Source of the DNA: Whitmania pigra
Lineage: Eukaryota; Annelida; Clitellata; Hirudinida; Haemopidae
DNA: 64,000 nucleotides
Direction of reading: 5' to 3'
NCBI GenBank assembly: GCA_021613335.1
Contig: JAJTWR010000067.1
Span: 62,001 to 126,000 of the forward strand
The notes beneath the pieces were generated by a model. That model was given only the letters and a program-made list of their open reading frames with translations. It was not told the DNA's origin and did not search any database. Positions within the stretch are counted from its first letter, which is position 1; each line of letters begins with the position of its first letter. Below, one piece after another: positions 27,501 through 39,729 of the stretch. The position numbers and the translations under genes were made by a program.

Positions 27501-28894
27501 GATTATGATATTGATGACGACGACGACGACGATGTTGTAATCATCAGCAGCGAGATGATGAGTGCGGAGGAATCCGAAGATGAAAAGGAGCCTGATGAAG
27601 TATGTAAAAACGTTGATTTTGGGCTTATTTGTTTTTATACATTTATAAAATTATCTTCTATGTTGGTAAATAGTTATGCCAATTCAGAGTTACAAATGTA
27701 TTGAATGTTGGAATCAATTTTCAAATTGAGAGTTAATAATATTACTAAAATGGAATCCTCAAAATACATCTGTTGCAATCCATTACAACTAAACTATGAC
27801 TTCTTTTCAGCCACTGAAAGTCATCTCAGAACGTGGCCTGGAACTCATTGTGAAGCCTAAATATGTTGTTCTCGACACCAACTGCCTGGTTCATAACTTC
27901 AGGAATGTCAAGATTCTATTGGACAGCAATATGTTCATTATCATAGTACCACTGATTGGTCAGGAAATTAATTACATTATTATTTCATAAACCTTTATGT
28001 TTAGTATACAGCTAATTACTGAAATAAAAAATTGAATCTATTGCATTATTATTAGTTTATGGAAGCAGTTAATCAATTGAATTAATTACTTAATTTATTA
28101 AATCAATTGTTACATTAAAACCTAAGTACTTAAAACTTAGTTATCATATCACCTATCTAACATTCCACCATTAATGATTTTACATTCCAGTCATCAAGGA
28201 GCTTGAAAAGCTTGAGAAGAAGGGCAGTGCTCAGCACCATCCTGAAGACAAGGACTTCAATGATTGGCTGAAGGTGCAGTCCCGATTGGCACTGGAGTTC
28301 TTGAGGAAGGAGTTCAAGAGCAACAACCGCTATTTGAGGACGGCCACAATCAATGGAAACATCATGACCTCGATGAACTTCACCAATGAGGATTACACAG
28401 ATGCCAAGAAGGTCAGCTGAGTGTTTGAATAATGCCCATAGTGTTTCATCATTGCATTAGAATAGCTTTTTAGGAGTACATACTTTTACTGTTATTTCAT
28501 TTTATTTTTGTGCTTATTTGTAATTTTCTGCCATAACATAATTTCAACAGCGTATGTGCTACAACAATGATGACCTCATTCTTGTCTGCTGCACTAAGCT
28601 CTGCCAGGGACCAGGAAATGAAACAATGCCCACAAATCTTAGTTAGTACCATTTGATTTATTAATATTATTTTTATCAAATATAATTTATCAGTGTGCAA
28701 TGCTCTGGTTCAAATGTCTTCATAAGGATAGAAATATACATATTCTGGATTTTTCAGGCGACCCTGAGAAGAAAAACCGCAACGTGGTTCTGGTGACCAA
28801 CGACAGAATTCTCAGGATCAAGGCTTTCAACGAAGAAGTTCCCTCGAGGAACGTTCCCAAGTTCATGCAGTGGGCTGGCCTATCAAAGAAGTGA
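21593..28894 (+). CDS. SMG6: SMG6 (EST1A), nonsense-mediated decay endonuclease, 16 exons
   Basis: Exons: 21593-21647, 22002-23052, 23252-23563, 23666-23867, 24363-24761, 25189-25491, 25662-25723, 25900-26045, 26159-26402, 26672-26867, 27028-27183, 27468-27599, 27811-27958, 28191-28411, 28551-28641, 28758-28894. They total 1284 residues (human 1419). SMG6 binds UPF1 and the exon junction complex and cuts mRNA near premature stops. The N-terminal RRPDQCLYQPPG (residue about 30) matches the repeated RRPD-x-x-I-Y-x-P motif. The middle is the 14-3-3-like/TPR fold (RWWYLKAHQLHAKFGKPFHQLA, KRRLDAVYFHLRNL). The C-terminal PIN domain has all three catalytic aspartates: VVLDTN (D1108), NNDDLIL (D1216), VTNDR (D1255). 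Intron 3 needs a GC donor (AG|GCATGT) to keep phase. An acidic Asp-rich exon 12 precedes the PIN domain, as in human. In-frame ATGs at 21593, 21602 and 21623 leave the exact start open. Confidence 0.94.
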
Positions 28895-29148
28895 ACATGA
28901 GCGATCGTCGACACTACCTTCTCTCACACACCAATATTGGCATGCAGAGTTTGGATGAGAGGCAAGACCGACTGCCAAGCTGCTCCTGGGCGCCCTAATA
29001 GCCCTAGGCCATTATCGGATGCGAAAAAGAGTTTCGAAGGAGAAGAGAGTTTTCCTCTAAACTTGATTTGAATTCTAGTCTATAAGTACTTATTGATTTT
29101 AGGTTTTTCTCGTAGTATCCAGTTGCAATGTTATAGGATTCAGCTGAC

Positions 29149-29154
29149 AATAAA
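29149..29154 (+). promoter_or_regulatory. Likely SMG6 polyadenylation signal
   Basis: AATAAA lies 254 bases after the SMG6 stop codon and is the first canonical signal there. It fits a short 3' UTR before the next gene. Confidence 0.5.
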
Positions 29155-29655
29155 ACTATTTTCTGACTAATTACTAAAATGAGTGAATATCGTTTTCTGT
29201 GACACTTAATGTGTTGTGTTTTGTAAATATTTCTAAAATTGTTGGTTGGGGAGTTTGGTAACATTTTAGTGGTTTGGCGATATGTGCACGAATAATGCTA
29301 CTTTATGGGTGGGGATATTTTTGTGTCAGGTTGTAGGCATTCACATAAAGTGAGAAAATCGGTTATAAGGTATAGGGAGATCTAGATGTATCATAAAAAC
29401 TGTTAATTACATGTCGTCCCGTTGCTCTTTGCTGAGTGAGACCAACAATCATTATTGGGGTTTTCGTATTTATATTTTTGAATTTATACTTATTAAACTT
29501 TACTATTTAATATTATTTACGAATTTTGTTTATTAAATTTGATTAATAACTACGCTATATTTTACTGTCATATTGTTTTGGTTAACAAAGTAAATTCCGC
29601 AGTTAATGCTCCCTTTTAGTGTTTAATACAGGCTTATGTTTGTTTACTTTTAAAA
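29155..29655. other. SMG6-UCK intergenic spacer
   Basis: About 500 AT-rich bases with no recognised feature. The UCK promoter should lie here; nothing in it could be assigned. Confidence 0.35.
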
Positions 29656-31595
29656 ATGGAAGGACGGGGTGAGGAGTTCAGTCGCAAACCTTTCCTTATT
29701 GGAGTTGCAGGTGGAACAGCTTCTGGAAAAGTAAATTTAAACGTTTACTGCTTTATTTACTAAAATGAAGTATTAGTGAAATTAATGCTTTCAAATTAAA
29801 TGGCCTAATTCAAAGAATCATTACTTAATTTGTGATCTACAGTCTTCAGTTTGCAAAAAGATTGTGGATGAACTTCGACTGAAGGGAAGTGACGAAGAAG
29901 GCCAAAGAGTGTATGTGTTAAGCCTTGAAAGCTTTTACAGAACACTATCTGAGGACGAAATAGCTTTGGCAGAGAAAGGGCAATTTGATTTTGACCACCC
30001 AAGTTTGTTTTAACAACACCAATTGTAGCAGCAAACAACACGATTCTGAATTTTATTTCTGTTTATTGTCATCTTAGACTTCAAGCAAAACAAAATTTGC
30101 AACTGAAATAACTGCACATAAATAAGAAATTTTAGCCACTACTCATGTCTCTCCAACAAATATCCTTTTATAGCCATTGCTATCCCTTAGTCTAAACAAT
30201 ATTTGCCAAGTTTAAATTATATTCAATACTTAGAACATGCTGGAAAATAGTCATTATATCAAATGACAGGGAATGGCTGTAACACCAATTTAAATAATTA
30301 TTTTTCTGAATCTGTTTTAAAAGTTGATATTTTTGATCAGGGGCCTTCGACTATGAAATGCTAAAGAAAACTATGCTTGAGATTATCAGCAAAAGAGCTG
30401 TTGAAATATTCGAATATGACCATACTTTACACAAAAGGTAATAAATATGGTGTGGATTTTAAAAGTAAATTCACTTTGGATTCTAAATTAAAATAAAATA
30501 AATGCCTTAAGACTCATTGCTCTGTTATTTGGTTTCATGACATTAAGAAAGATATAATAAGACATAGTTATAGGATTTTATAATCATAATCTATTTTTGT
30601 GCTTGGCCTTTTTTGAGAATCTAAAATCCTTCACCAGAGACTTTACAAAGTCAAGAAAGATTGTCTCAGCCGATGTTGTGTTTATTGAAGGCATATTGGT
30701 TTTCTATCAGGAAGACATTAGATCTCTCTTTAACATGAAACTCTTCGTGGACACTGACGCTGACACAAGATTGGCAAGAAGAGGTCAGCAGTGAAAATCT
30801 GACCAATTCCTTATCAGTTTTTATTATCTGCTGTTGTTGAATAATTTTCTTTAGCTGCTAGATGCTATTTGGGTCAATTAATCGATTTGCAAGTTGTTTC
30901 TTAATATTAATAATAATTAGCAACCATAACTAGTTTACGGAACATCTTCGTTTTGACATCTGCATGTTTTTGGATAAAGATAAGTCATGACTTAGCAAGG
31001 ATGGATGTCATCATTATTTTTATTGTCGCTGCAGTTGAGAGGGATATAGAAGTTCTTGGTCGACCCCTAGAAAACATCCTGCACCAGTACATAACTTATG
31101 TCAAACCTGCCTTCGAGGAATTCTGCCTTCCCACCAAGAAGTATGCAGATGTAATTATACCACGAGGAGCTGATAACACTGGTTGGTGTGAAGTTATTGT
31201 CTATTTGAGCTGTCATCCATTATGCTCTGCTGTGAGACTTCAAAAATTATTCTTATGTAAAGTAAACGTGATGAAAGTTTTTCTTTATTAAAATTGTGAT
31301 AATTTTCTATTTGGTTAAAGTAATAATATTCAGATTTGTGATTGTTTTATTGAATGTTGTGCATTTAATTATTAATTATTTATTGTTTTGCAAAATGTTA
31401 TATACTTTAGTTGCAGTTGACTTGATAGTTCAACACATCAAAGATCTCTTGAAGGGCAGAGGCATGAGGGTCAAACAAAGTCCAAGGGTGCGTACAGTGG
31501 ACCCCCTGCAGATTTATCTCTCCACGGATCCCACAGGCTCTGACCCTGTCCTCCATAGTCCGAGTCCAGTCAGTACTTCACCGAGACCTCACTAA
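29656..31595 (+). CDS. UCK2: Uridine-cytidine kinase, UCK2 type, six exons
   Basis: Exons: 29656-29730, 29843-30002, 30341-30437, 30638-30783, 31035-31181, 31411-31595, giving 269 residues (human UCK2 has 261). The enzyme phosphorylates uridine and cytidine to UMP and CMP in cytosolic pyrimidine salvage. The Walker A loop [12 protein letters not shown] is at residues 16-27 and is split after the lysine by intron 1. Other family blocks are [66 protein letters not shown] and the terminal SPRPH (human SSRPH). Exon 4 must use the acceptor ending at 30637, because an acceptor 24 bases upstream would bring a TAA into frame. UCK1 and UCK2 diverged in vertebrates, so an invertebrate single copy is pro-orthologous to both. 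It converges with SLC51A, leaving about 730 bases between stop codons. Confidence 0.93.
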
Positions 31596-32328
31596 TTTTG
31601 AATTTTGAGATGCAAAGAATTATTCATGAAAATGCTTCTGTTTGGCATTTTAATTGCTTATTTTTCGTTTTTCTTTTTTTCTGGAATGCTCACAAGTAAA
31701 CAAAGTCTTATCTGCATGTCAGCTTTCAAGCATAATTCAGCTCATGGATGTCTCATTTGAAGTCATGTTTCAATTATTTTATTAATGAATTTTTATGTTA
31801 TATTTGTGAAAGTCTGTTTTAAGTTTGGCGATAGGAAAATCTTTCTTGGTTTAGTGGTTTAACTTTATAGTCAGATGTGTTTGCACAGTTTGTTCTTTTG
31901 TTGATTGTTAGATGACCCATTTAGGGTCTACAAAAATACATCAGTATTCTTGATTGCTCATTCTATGGCTCAAATGGTTTATGATAATCAAAGAGGCTTC
32001 ACTTTTTACACAAAGTTTGGGGTGACATCAAGATGGAATGTTATGGAGCTTGATTTACATTGCATGACAATTTTGATTCATTTGCAGGGTTCTTCAATCA
32101 AGAGATATCTATCCGAAGACCAGTACTCAGAATACCATTAATAGTGATTGAACTATCGGAACGCCTGAATGGTGGAGCGTTCCTTGATGCAGTGTCAGCT
32201 CCTTTTAATATTTCTGCTCTTTTTTGGAACCAAATTTGTTAAAAGCATTTATATTCACACAAATCGTTTTGCATGAAACTTGTTCCGATATATGTTATGG
32301 AAATTTCATGTTGGTGCTCTGCTTTTTT
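31596..32328. other. Convergent 3' regions of UCK and SLC51A
   Basis: No conserved coding sequence. ORFs at 31905-32141 and 32060-32242 show no family resemblance and no paired splice sites. This is probably 3' UTR from both sides. Confidence 0.4.
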
Positions 32329-35300
32329 TTAGACTCCATCTTTGTCTCCTGATCCTGTTGTGGTGATGCTTGAGTTTGCGTTGTTGAGGTTTTGTTTCGA
32401 GTCGAGTGCTTTGTCATCGTTGATACTCTCGGCATAACCTGTGGCATCTTCTTTCCTTCTGAAAAATTTCCTGGCCATCAAGGCGAACGGAAGCATCGTC
32501 AGGACCCAGGTAATGTGTAGTATCTCTTGAAGAAACAAAGTTGAAATGCTTAATAAGTTTCATCGTAGCTAGTGATATAACCTAGTGCAAAATTTTCTGT
32601 TTTAACCTTTAAATGATTGTGCAGGAAATTGATGTTGAAAATAACTTGGTTTCGGTCTTAATGCGACAAAACGTAATCACAGCAATTCTAATAGAGCATG
32701 ATTTAGTTTTTAAGAAGGCCTATCTATGTAGTAATCGCCCCAGGGGCGGAGGGGTACATATGTCAGGCGCCAAAGTGAGGTTTGCGACGTTGTATTATAA
32801 AAACTGAGCAAATCAATCATAAGATCACTGCAGCAGACTTGTCATACGTCTGCCTTCTACTGTGGACGAGTGTAAACAAGCCCGTCACAGTAAAGCGGGT
32901 TTCTGAAACATGTTGGAGCGCACAATCAGAAGCTGTTAGAGCTATCCATGAAGGACTGGAGGAATTATATATTAGGGCTGCCAGACAAATTGTCGGAGAA
33001 CTAAACTATAAGTCTAAGCCAGAAGTGATTCTAAGAATTTCAAGGAAGCAACAACTGCTATTGAATCTTTGGAACAAGAATTTGTCAAGCTTCATGATTA
33101 TTTGAGCCAAATTGCTATAGAAAAATTCTTCTATTCTATGTCGATGCATTTCATCAAAATTTGCACAAATTTCTGAGACACGAACATCAATGGCCACGAA
33201 CTTTTCACAGAAATTGACGATTGCAAAATACTGCTTAGTAACCGGAATGAAGTTGAATGAATCAGAAACTCCATTGGATCTTCTTGGTTTTATTGCGTTT
33301 TATAAAAATGACTTATTTCCAAATCTTCTAATTTCACTGCAAATTTTAACAGCAGTTTCTACTGCAAGCGGTCGTTCAAGAAATGAAAACTTATTTTGTC
33401 GTATTTGCATGCTTCGATGGGACAGAATCATCTGGGCCTGTGGTGCACAACCTCAGGCCCGCAATCAGTCGTCAAATGGACCGCGAAGGCTGACAAGTAA
33501 AGTAAAAAAATAAGTCCTTCAGTTAATTTAAGATTCGTGAATGAACACGGGACGCATATCTCTAAATTTAAAAAGTTTTTCTCACTGGACTAAAACAGCC
33601 GAGCTGACTAGTTCCATGGTGTGATTTTAAAGCTTTCCACACACCTCGACTCAGTAGACCCACACAACCTCCGCCATTTTCGTATTTGATTATTTTCCAT
33701 CGTTATGCAAACTACGAACAGTCTGATATCTCAAAGCTTGTTGCAGCTTCAGCCTTCACGTTTTCAACTCTCGTCAACTTGTCTTAAGATTTACTATGAA
33801 CATCAGCCCATCTAGTTCACAACTTTGTCCTTATTCTCCTGTGCATGTGTCTTATTGCTCGCGTTGCCTTGATGTTGATGAGGCTTAGAATTTGGAATTT
33901 ATTTTACACGGTCTCATTCGCTCGGTCCCCGGAGGTTCTCAGAATTTTGTTTGTAGGCCCCTGCTAGATTGTTCACCGCTGGTCTAAGTGATCTTGCTCT
34001 TCTTAATAAGTAATCTTAGAGTTGCAAGAGAGACATTGGAAAAAAGATTTTGCTTCAAAGACCAGTTTGCGACAGCAAAATCAAGAAAAATAAATTTTTT
34101 ATAGACTGTAAAAATGACTGAATGAGTCAATATAATTTCTATAAATTTGTTTCTTTTAATACAATGTTTTATTACAGTTTAAATTTGTTTCTTATTCGAT
34201 GTAATAGAAAAATGTTATTAAACGGGGTGGATGGGGGAGTGGGGCGCCAATTTTATAGTTTGTACCCGGTCCCCTAGTTACGCCACTGAGCATATATACT
34301 GAGCATCAATATGATGGTTAACTATACCTTCGGCAACTGTTTTTGGGGATAGAATCTTTGTGCATGGCAATTTGTGGTTAACCAGCAAGGAATTGAGGAC
34401 CAAACTTGGAATTATGCTCGCAATGAGACACATTTGAATGCTGGCTATCTTTCCACCAATTTTGAATTTTTCTTCGAGCTCAGGGGTAAATATGCGTCTC
34501 AACAGCATGAGTCCATACACCGCTACCAAAGTTGATGTGGTGTTGATGATGGTTATGTATAAGAAGGCCTTATTGAGCTGCATCTACAAATGGAGAAGTT
34601 TTTGCTAGGCTTGCAGTTCATATTATATTTTGAATTGCCAACCTCTCCATGGACATAAGAGTCATTCGTCCACAAAACAGCCGCTATGAAGTGCATCAAA
34701 GGCCTTACGATTGCTACTTGCATGATCTGGAGGTTTATTCTGGTGAAGAGTACCCTGTTACGAAATTAAGTGGTTCATAAACTAAATTAATTTTGAAACT
34801 CTAGTCCTACTTTGAGAGTGGTTTCTTGGGCAGGCAAAAACAGCAGCAACACACTGGGAGAGTCCTGAAATCCACCAACCTGGCATTGTCTCCAACTAAT
34901 ACCCATACCCTCTTACTGCCTCCAAGGTAATTGATAATGAGACGCCCGAAGTTGTAGAGGCAGGTAGCAAAGTATCTACATAATTTGAGTTTTTTATTCT
35001 ATTGTGATTAAATTTATCCATATCACTTTATGATGTCATGTCAGACATCAATAACCTTCTAAAAATCATATCCTTGGCTAAGTTTTTGTAATACGCTTTT
35101 TTTTTTTACAAAGCAACCAACCTTTAATGGCAAATGAACTTTAAACACTAACAAGGTTGCAATGAGGTCCACTAGAGTTGCACATCTCGGAACTACGCAG
35201 CCTACTAGAGCGCAGACTGAAAAGACCTACAAACATTGGAGAAAATGATAGCATAAGGGGTTTGGATGGCGAAAATAAGAAGTGGAAGAGAAGTTGGCCG

Positions 35301-36202
35301 ATGGCTTTGCAGCCGAAATTTACTTATTTAGCTTGATGAATGTGGTTAATCCTGGCGTGAAGGTTGGCCAAATGGGTCACGGAGGTAATAACATTTGTTA
35401 TGTGTCGTGTCCGCAACCCGGCTTTCACTTTATTTATTTATTTATTGAATTAGAGTCCGTTGAATAATTAAGATGATTTGGACTCCCGGCTTGCACTGCC
35501 AGTGAGCGCTCTTTGTAGAGAGTGGATCGATTAAAAAAGTGCCTTCCTATCCTACCTTGATACATAAGGCACTCAAAAATCGGTTAAATGCATGTTGGTA
35601 ACTTGATATGGCGATGCGAAATCATTCAGGATTATTTTGTGACCATCTAGGAAAATGCCTATATAAAGAGAAATATTTTTTTGCTTACTGGATAGAAAGC
35701 CAAAACCCAAATGGTTTTTTTGCGTCTTGAGGTAATGGTATAGTTTTTTAACAGAAATATCACTTCCTCCAGGAAAATAGCAAGATTGCAGAGAGTTGAA
35801 ACGACCAAGCATGCCAGAAGAACGTAACCAGAAACGTTGAGATCTGATATGAAATGAGTTTTATTTTGATATAACATACTTATTAAGCAAGATTGATTGT
35901 AGTTTTCATGTGATGAGGTAAGTCGCGCGTATGTTTCTCATATAGTGAATTTTTCAAATTAATTTAAAAGCGGTTTTCAATGGTCATGGTTGACCTAATA
36001 CCTGATATGCTATTACTCGAGGAGATTCCACTAACAAATAGTATAACGGTTTACTTGACAAAAGAACCTCTGCAGTGGGGGCCCTGAGACTCCTGCACTT
36101 TGTGTAGTTGAAGTCCATTGCAAATTCGTCTATTTTAACGTCTTTAGAATCTGTGTTGTATTCGTAGAACCCATCCAGATGCGAATCTGCTATTAGCGGC
36201 AT
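32329..36202 (-). CDS. SLC51A: Organic solute transporter alpha (OST-alpha), seven exons
   Basis: Minus-strand exons in order: 36202-36055, 35843-35689, 35226-35153, 34975-34880, 34754-34643, 34583-34328, 32525-32329. They give 345 residues in phase (human 340). OST-alpha is a seven-pass plasma-membrane protein that works with OST-beta to export bile acids and steroid conjugates. Matches to the family: CNLAIFLEEVIFLLKNYTITSRRKKTIW (human AIFLEDAVYLYKN and IKRRTLLW), VVPRCATLVDLIATL, INTTSTLVAVYGL, FKIGGKIASIQMCLIASIIPSLV, and LHITWVLTMLPFALMARKFFRRKEDATGY near the end (human RMYYRRKDHKVGY). An in-frame stop precedes the first ATG, which supports that start. The last intron (32526-34327) holds a hAT remnant in antisense, and intron 2 holds a 56-base retroposon. 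No OST-beta candidate is visible nearby. Confidence 0.88.
32780..34288 (+). mobile_element. hAT transposon remnant in last intron of SLC51A
   Basis: Reading frames at 32782-33105 and 33190-33513 contain VKRVSETCWSAQSEAVRAI, typical of ZMYM/hAT transposases (R-x-S-D-T-R-W-S-A), and later LLGFIAFYKNDLFPNLLISLQIL followed by STASGRS, the C-terminal hAT dimerisation block (usually VASCERSFS, here changed). The right end, 34272-34288, is CCCTAGTTACGCCACTG, the inverted-repeat end of the same family as the MITE at 38613-38824. A 26-base block near 33995-34020 is also shared, inverted, with that MITE. The left terminus and the N-terminal half are missing. It lies opposite to SLC51A and must be removed with the intron. 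Confidence 0.78.
35429..35484 (-). mobile_element. 56-bp headless SINE-like retroposon with target-site duplication
   Basis: Read on the minus strand, the insert starts AGTCCAAATCATC, contains an imperfect GTCC...GGAC hairpin, and ends in an (ATAA)n tail. It is flanked by CCCGGCTTTCAC (35417-35428) and CCCGGCTTGCAC (35485-35496), a 12-base target-site duplication with one mismatch. The same module occurs at 48892-48946 and, with a tRNA-like head, at 48773-48875. It lies in intron 2 of SLC51A. Confidence 0.75.
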
Positions 36203-38612
36203 TCTTCTGGTAACATTTCAATTTTTTAAATACGATTTAATATGAACGTCGAAGGTATTCTGGAAAATAATCTTTTTAGAATGTGCTTCAAACCTAAGCT
36301 TTGGCTTGCTTGTTAGCAAAATTATTTTCGAGCATAAGTGCTCTGTAAATACTGTCTTGTTTCTAGTTTATTTCTATCCTACATATGAAGCCAGCTTCCT
36401 AAAGTTCGCGAAACTTAGATTCTTCAGCGATAGAAAGATCTTTTTATTTGGAATTCGGAATATGGGACGCAAGGTTAGATTAAGTCAGCCCTCTGCGGAA
36501 ATGAATGGCTTCGCTTAGCAAGTAGATCGCAATCGATGCCATACATCCGCCTCTAAAGTCATAACGTTGACTCTACTTTTGAGATTAATTGACTCTTGAC
36601 GTAGTCGCCGAGAGATTTCAATTTTATGATACTTAAGTCTATTATTGCCGACTAAAGGGTGACAGTCGATTTACCTGAATTTGCAATAAATTATGTGTGG
36701 ATATTGTTGGAAGCATGGTGGTTGTGTGTTCCTTATTTTCTATTCGGATGTTTTGTGCAAGTTTTGTTTTTGTTCTGTTGACGTATTGGGGGATGATAAT
36801 GCAAAGGATCGGCCGAAGTGGATTCTGGGGTTTCCATGGTTGCAAATGTGTCGTTAGGGATGGTGCATCACATTTGTTTTGAGTATGGACTGATTATTAT
36901 TATTATTGCGTGATTAATTAATGAGAGTAACTTTTACTATTTCTCTTCTCGGAGGTCGGGGCGTGGCTTGTAATTGCTTAAACTTGTATGCAATGGCGTT
37001 CTTTATAGATTGAAATACTTATAATCTCATATCTCATTATTACTTTTTAATTGTTAATCGTTACTGGTTATCGTTGTCATTATTTTTTTTTTTTGAATGC
37101 CCTTGGAGTGATGCACTGCAGATTCGTTATGTAACATGAAAATTGTTTTCTCAATTTTGTCTGAAAAGATCAAATTCCTCAAACTCCACATGACAACTCA
37201 TATATGCATTTCATTCTAATATTATTTACTTAAATTATTCTTTTACTTTCATCAATTTTTGAAACAAAGAATCAATCTCGTAATTAAACGATGAATCGAT
37301 GAATTAGCGTTAACGTCATACCACGTATTGAATGTATTTGTGCCGTGTTGAAAAATTATGATGTGGATGCATGTGTGGACTATGAAATGTGTGGTCATTA
37401 TAATAATCGACTACTTAACACGTTTTCTAAGAATCCTAATTGATTCGATAAAGTAGCTCTTGTTTGTATTTTAACGTGTTATTAATTGTTAGTCATGCTA
37501 TTACTGATTATCATTTTATTGATTGTTGTCATGGGCACAGTTTATTATAATTTAATGATTAAATCGTTTCAGATGTTAGTCAACATAATTTGGTTTGATT
37601 TGATAAGCTTATTGATTTAGAGTGACTTTATGATCTGGTCACCGTAAGAGTTAAGTAGTGTACTCAGGAAACGCAATGACCTTCCTCTTTCATTTTTGCT
37701 GAAGTAAACAATCCACAATTAGGATTATGTGGAAGTATGATGGAGGAGTTGAGTGTTTGCCCAGGATAGATTAGGCTCTGCAATGTAGGAGTGCACTTGG
37801 CAGGTGAATGAGATTCTGAAGTGAAGCACGAGATCGTGTTATCGTGCGCGAGAAATTAATGGCTTTTGAAGGACTTTAAGAATTTAATTTTTGAATATAA
37901 TTACATTAATTAATTTGATTACTCATTTCTCATAGAGACTCATATTCACATAATGTTTATGTGATGCTGGGAGATGGGGAAAGACGATGTGAAAATAAAA
38001 TGAAAAATAAATAAGAGTGGTGGATATAATTTATGTGAATCTGAATGAACAACGCCTTTTGTCATTCGTAGACCCCATGTCGTCTGAGCATTAAATCGAT
38101 ATCACTATTTAAAGCAGTTTAATCGCTTTTTCTTATTGTTAAAAAAATCGGTCCTCAATCTGGATAAAACAAGGACAAAACTCTGTTTCCCGAGATGTAA
38201 TTTTTGCTGATATCTTCAAACTTGATATCGCAGTTCATTTAATAATGTTATTGTTGTGTCGTATCTCATTTCGCTGTTACACGAATCTGTGTTAGAAGTG
38301 AATAATATTTATAAGAAAAGAACTTCCTGTTTAGCCTCAAACATGGTTTCTAACGTCTTGAAAAAATCAAGTGCCCGTCAGAAACCTGTGATGATTCATT
38401 TGTTTTCAAGGAAAAAATATCTGCTTGATCAAAAATTGGTAATTTTTTGCGAACATCTTGTATGGATGAATTAAGGAAGTCAATAAAAATGTTCGCGACA
38501 CACTATGTCACGTCTTCTTGCACAATTCTTAAAAACCTTTATTTAAGAAATAACAACAAATGTACAGAATCAGGACGAAGTCGGCGTTTGAGTTTCTACA
38601 AATTCTTTTAAC
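36203..38612. other. Intergenic upstream of SLC51A, no gene seen
   Basis: AT-rich, with scattered chance ORFs of about 60-72 codons (for example 36306-36518, 36697-36882, 38256-38474). A block at about 38432-38470 (AATTTTTTGCG-ACATCTT-GTATGGATGA) resembles 43676-43714. It may be the left part of a larger repeat whose right part is the 38844 copy, separated by the 38613 MITE. Confidence 0.4.
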
Positions 38613-38824
38613 CAGTGGCGTAGCTAGGGTATTTCGCGCCCTGGACGAACAATAAAATTGGCGCCCCCACCCCGTTAATCATGCCTTAATGCCGTTAATC
38701 ATAAGAAGAGCAAGATCACTTAGACCAGTGGTACATAATACGATCATAAAAAGCCTCATTTTGGCGGCCCTGCACCTTGCGCCCGAGGACATATGTACCT
38801 CCTTGCCCCCTAGCTACGCCACTG
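38613..38824. mobile_element. Non-autonomous hAT MITE with 17-bp inverted repeats and 8-bp TSD
   Basis: The left end CAGTGGCGTAGCTAGGG (38613-38629) and the right end CCCTAGCTACGCCACTG (38808-38824) are perfect 17-base inverted repeats. The flanks are CTTTTAAC (38605-38612) and CTTTCAAC (38825-38832), an 8-base duplication with one difference, which is the hAT size. The internal sequence shares blocks with the hAT remnant at 32780-34288, so this is probably its deletion derivative. At 212 bases it has no coding capacity. Confidence 0.88.
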
Positions 38825-38843
38825 CTTTCAACCATTCATTTAA

Positions 38844-38968
38844 CAGGAATGTCATTTCAGCATTTTCCAAGGGGGGCACAACTTGAGGAGATGACCTTTT
38901 TTGGGTCTGGTCTAAAGTCAGGGGGGCCGTTTACCCCTTCCCCCTTTCTCCCCAATATTACGTCCCTG
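38844..38968 (+). repeat. Dispersed MITE-like repeat (CAGGGACGT family), copy 2
   Basis: It begins CAGGAATGTCATTTCAGC and ends ATTACGTCCCTG, so the ends are inverted repeats of each other. It is similar along its length to 9031-9172 and 43724-43872. It starts 20 bases after the hAT MITE. Confidence 0.65.
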
Positions 38969-39729
38969 GGTCTTAACGTCAAGCTGGATTTTCTTTTCTT
39001 AGCAACGTTTAATACAGTATTATCAGTAGCTTGACGTTTCGATTTCTTTACAGTAAACGTGCAAAAAAACAAATTCCGAGATCAGTCTACTAAGGCCTAC
39101 GAAGTTCTCATTACAAATACTTTGATAGGATGGGCTGCATGAAGTTTCCGCCTAATGCTGGCCACTTGAATCTCCAAATGTAGTATCCACTATCCAGACT
39201 AAAGTACAATGTCCAGCGGCTTGATTTCTATCAAATGTAAATCACGATGCGACTTTAAAAATCATTGCGCGGCATTTGGAAACTGCTGCGCGAAGTTTTC
39301 TTGTCAAGTGCCCGGCCTCGCAGCTTAGAGAGAATGTTGCTTGTGACTTTGATTAAGGTTGATAAACAAAGATAGTTAATGAAGGAGTAGTATACACATG
39401 TTTAATATGTGCAAATGAGTTTTGAAATGATGAAATTACAGCCAAATAACTGCATTCATAACTGCATGGTAGCATTGCAAATAGTTTTAAGAAGTTGAAT
39501 AAAAAGCAAAAAAATGACACTGTCAATAAGTTAGAAAGTTCCATCTCTAAACATGTATTTTGTATCCCGGCCCTGGCTAAAAATGCGATTCCGGTCGATC
39601 ATAACTAAAATAAGTTAGATGTCAAAATATATTTACTCCCTACAAACTGTCTCCGTTACAGATATAAATAATTTTTTATGATGGGTCCAGCGGGGTAGCA
39701 GGGAGGGCGAACACACATAACATTTATTT

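Noticed and set aside
36697..36882. 61-codon hydrophobic ORF
   Set aside because: Low-complexity T/G-rich sequence; no supporting signal.
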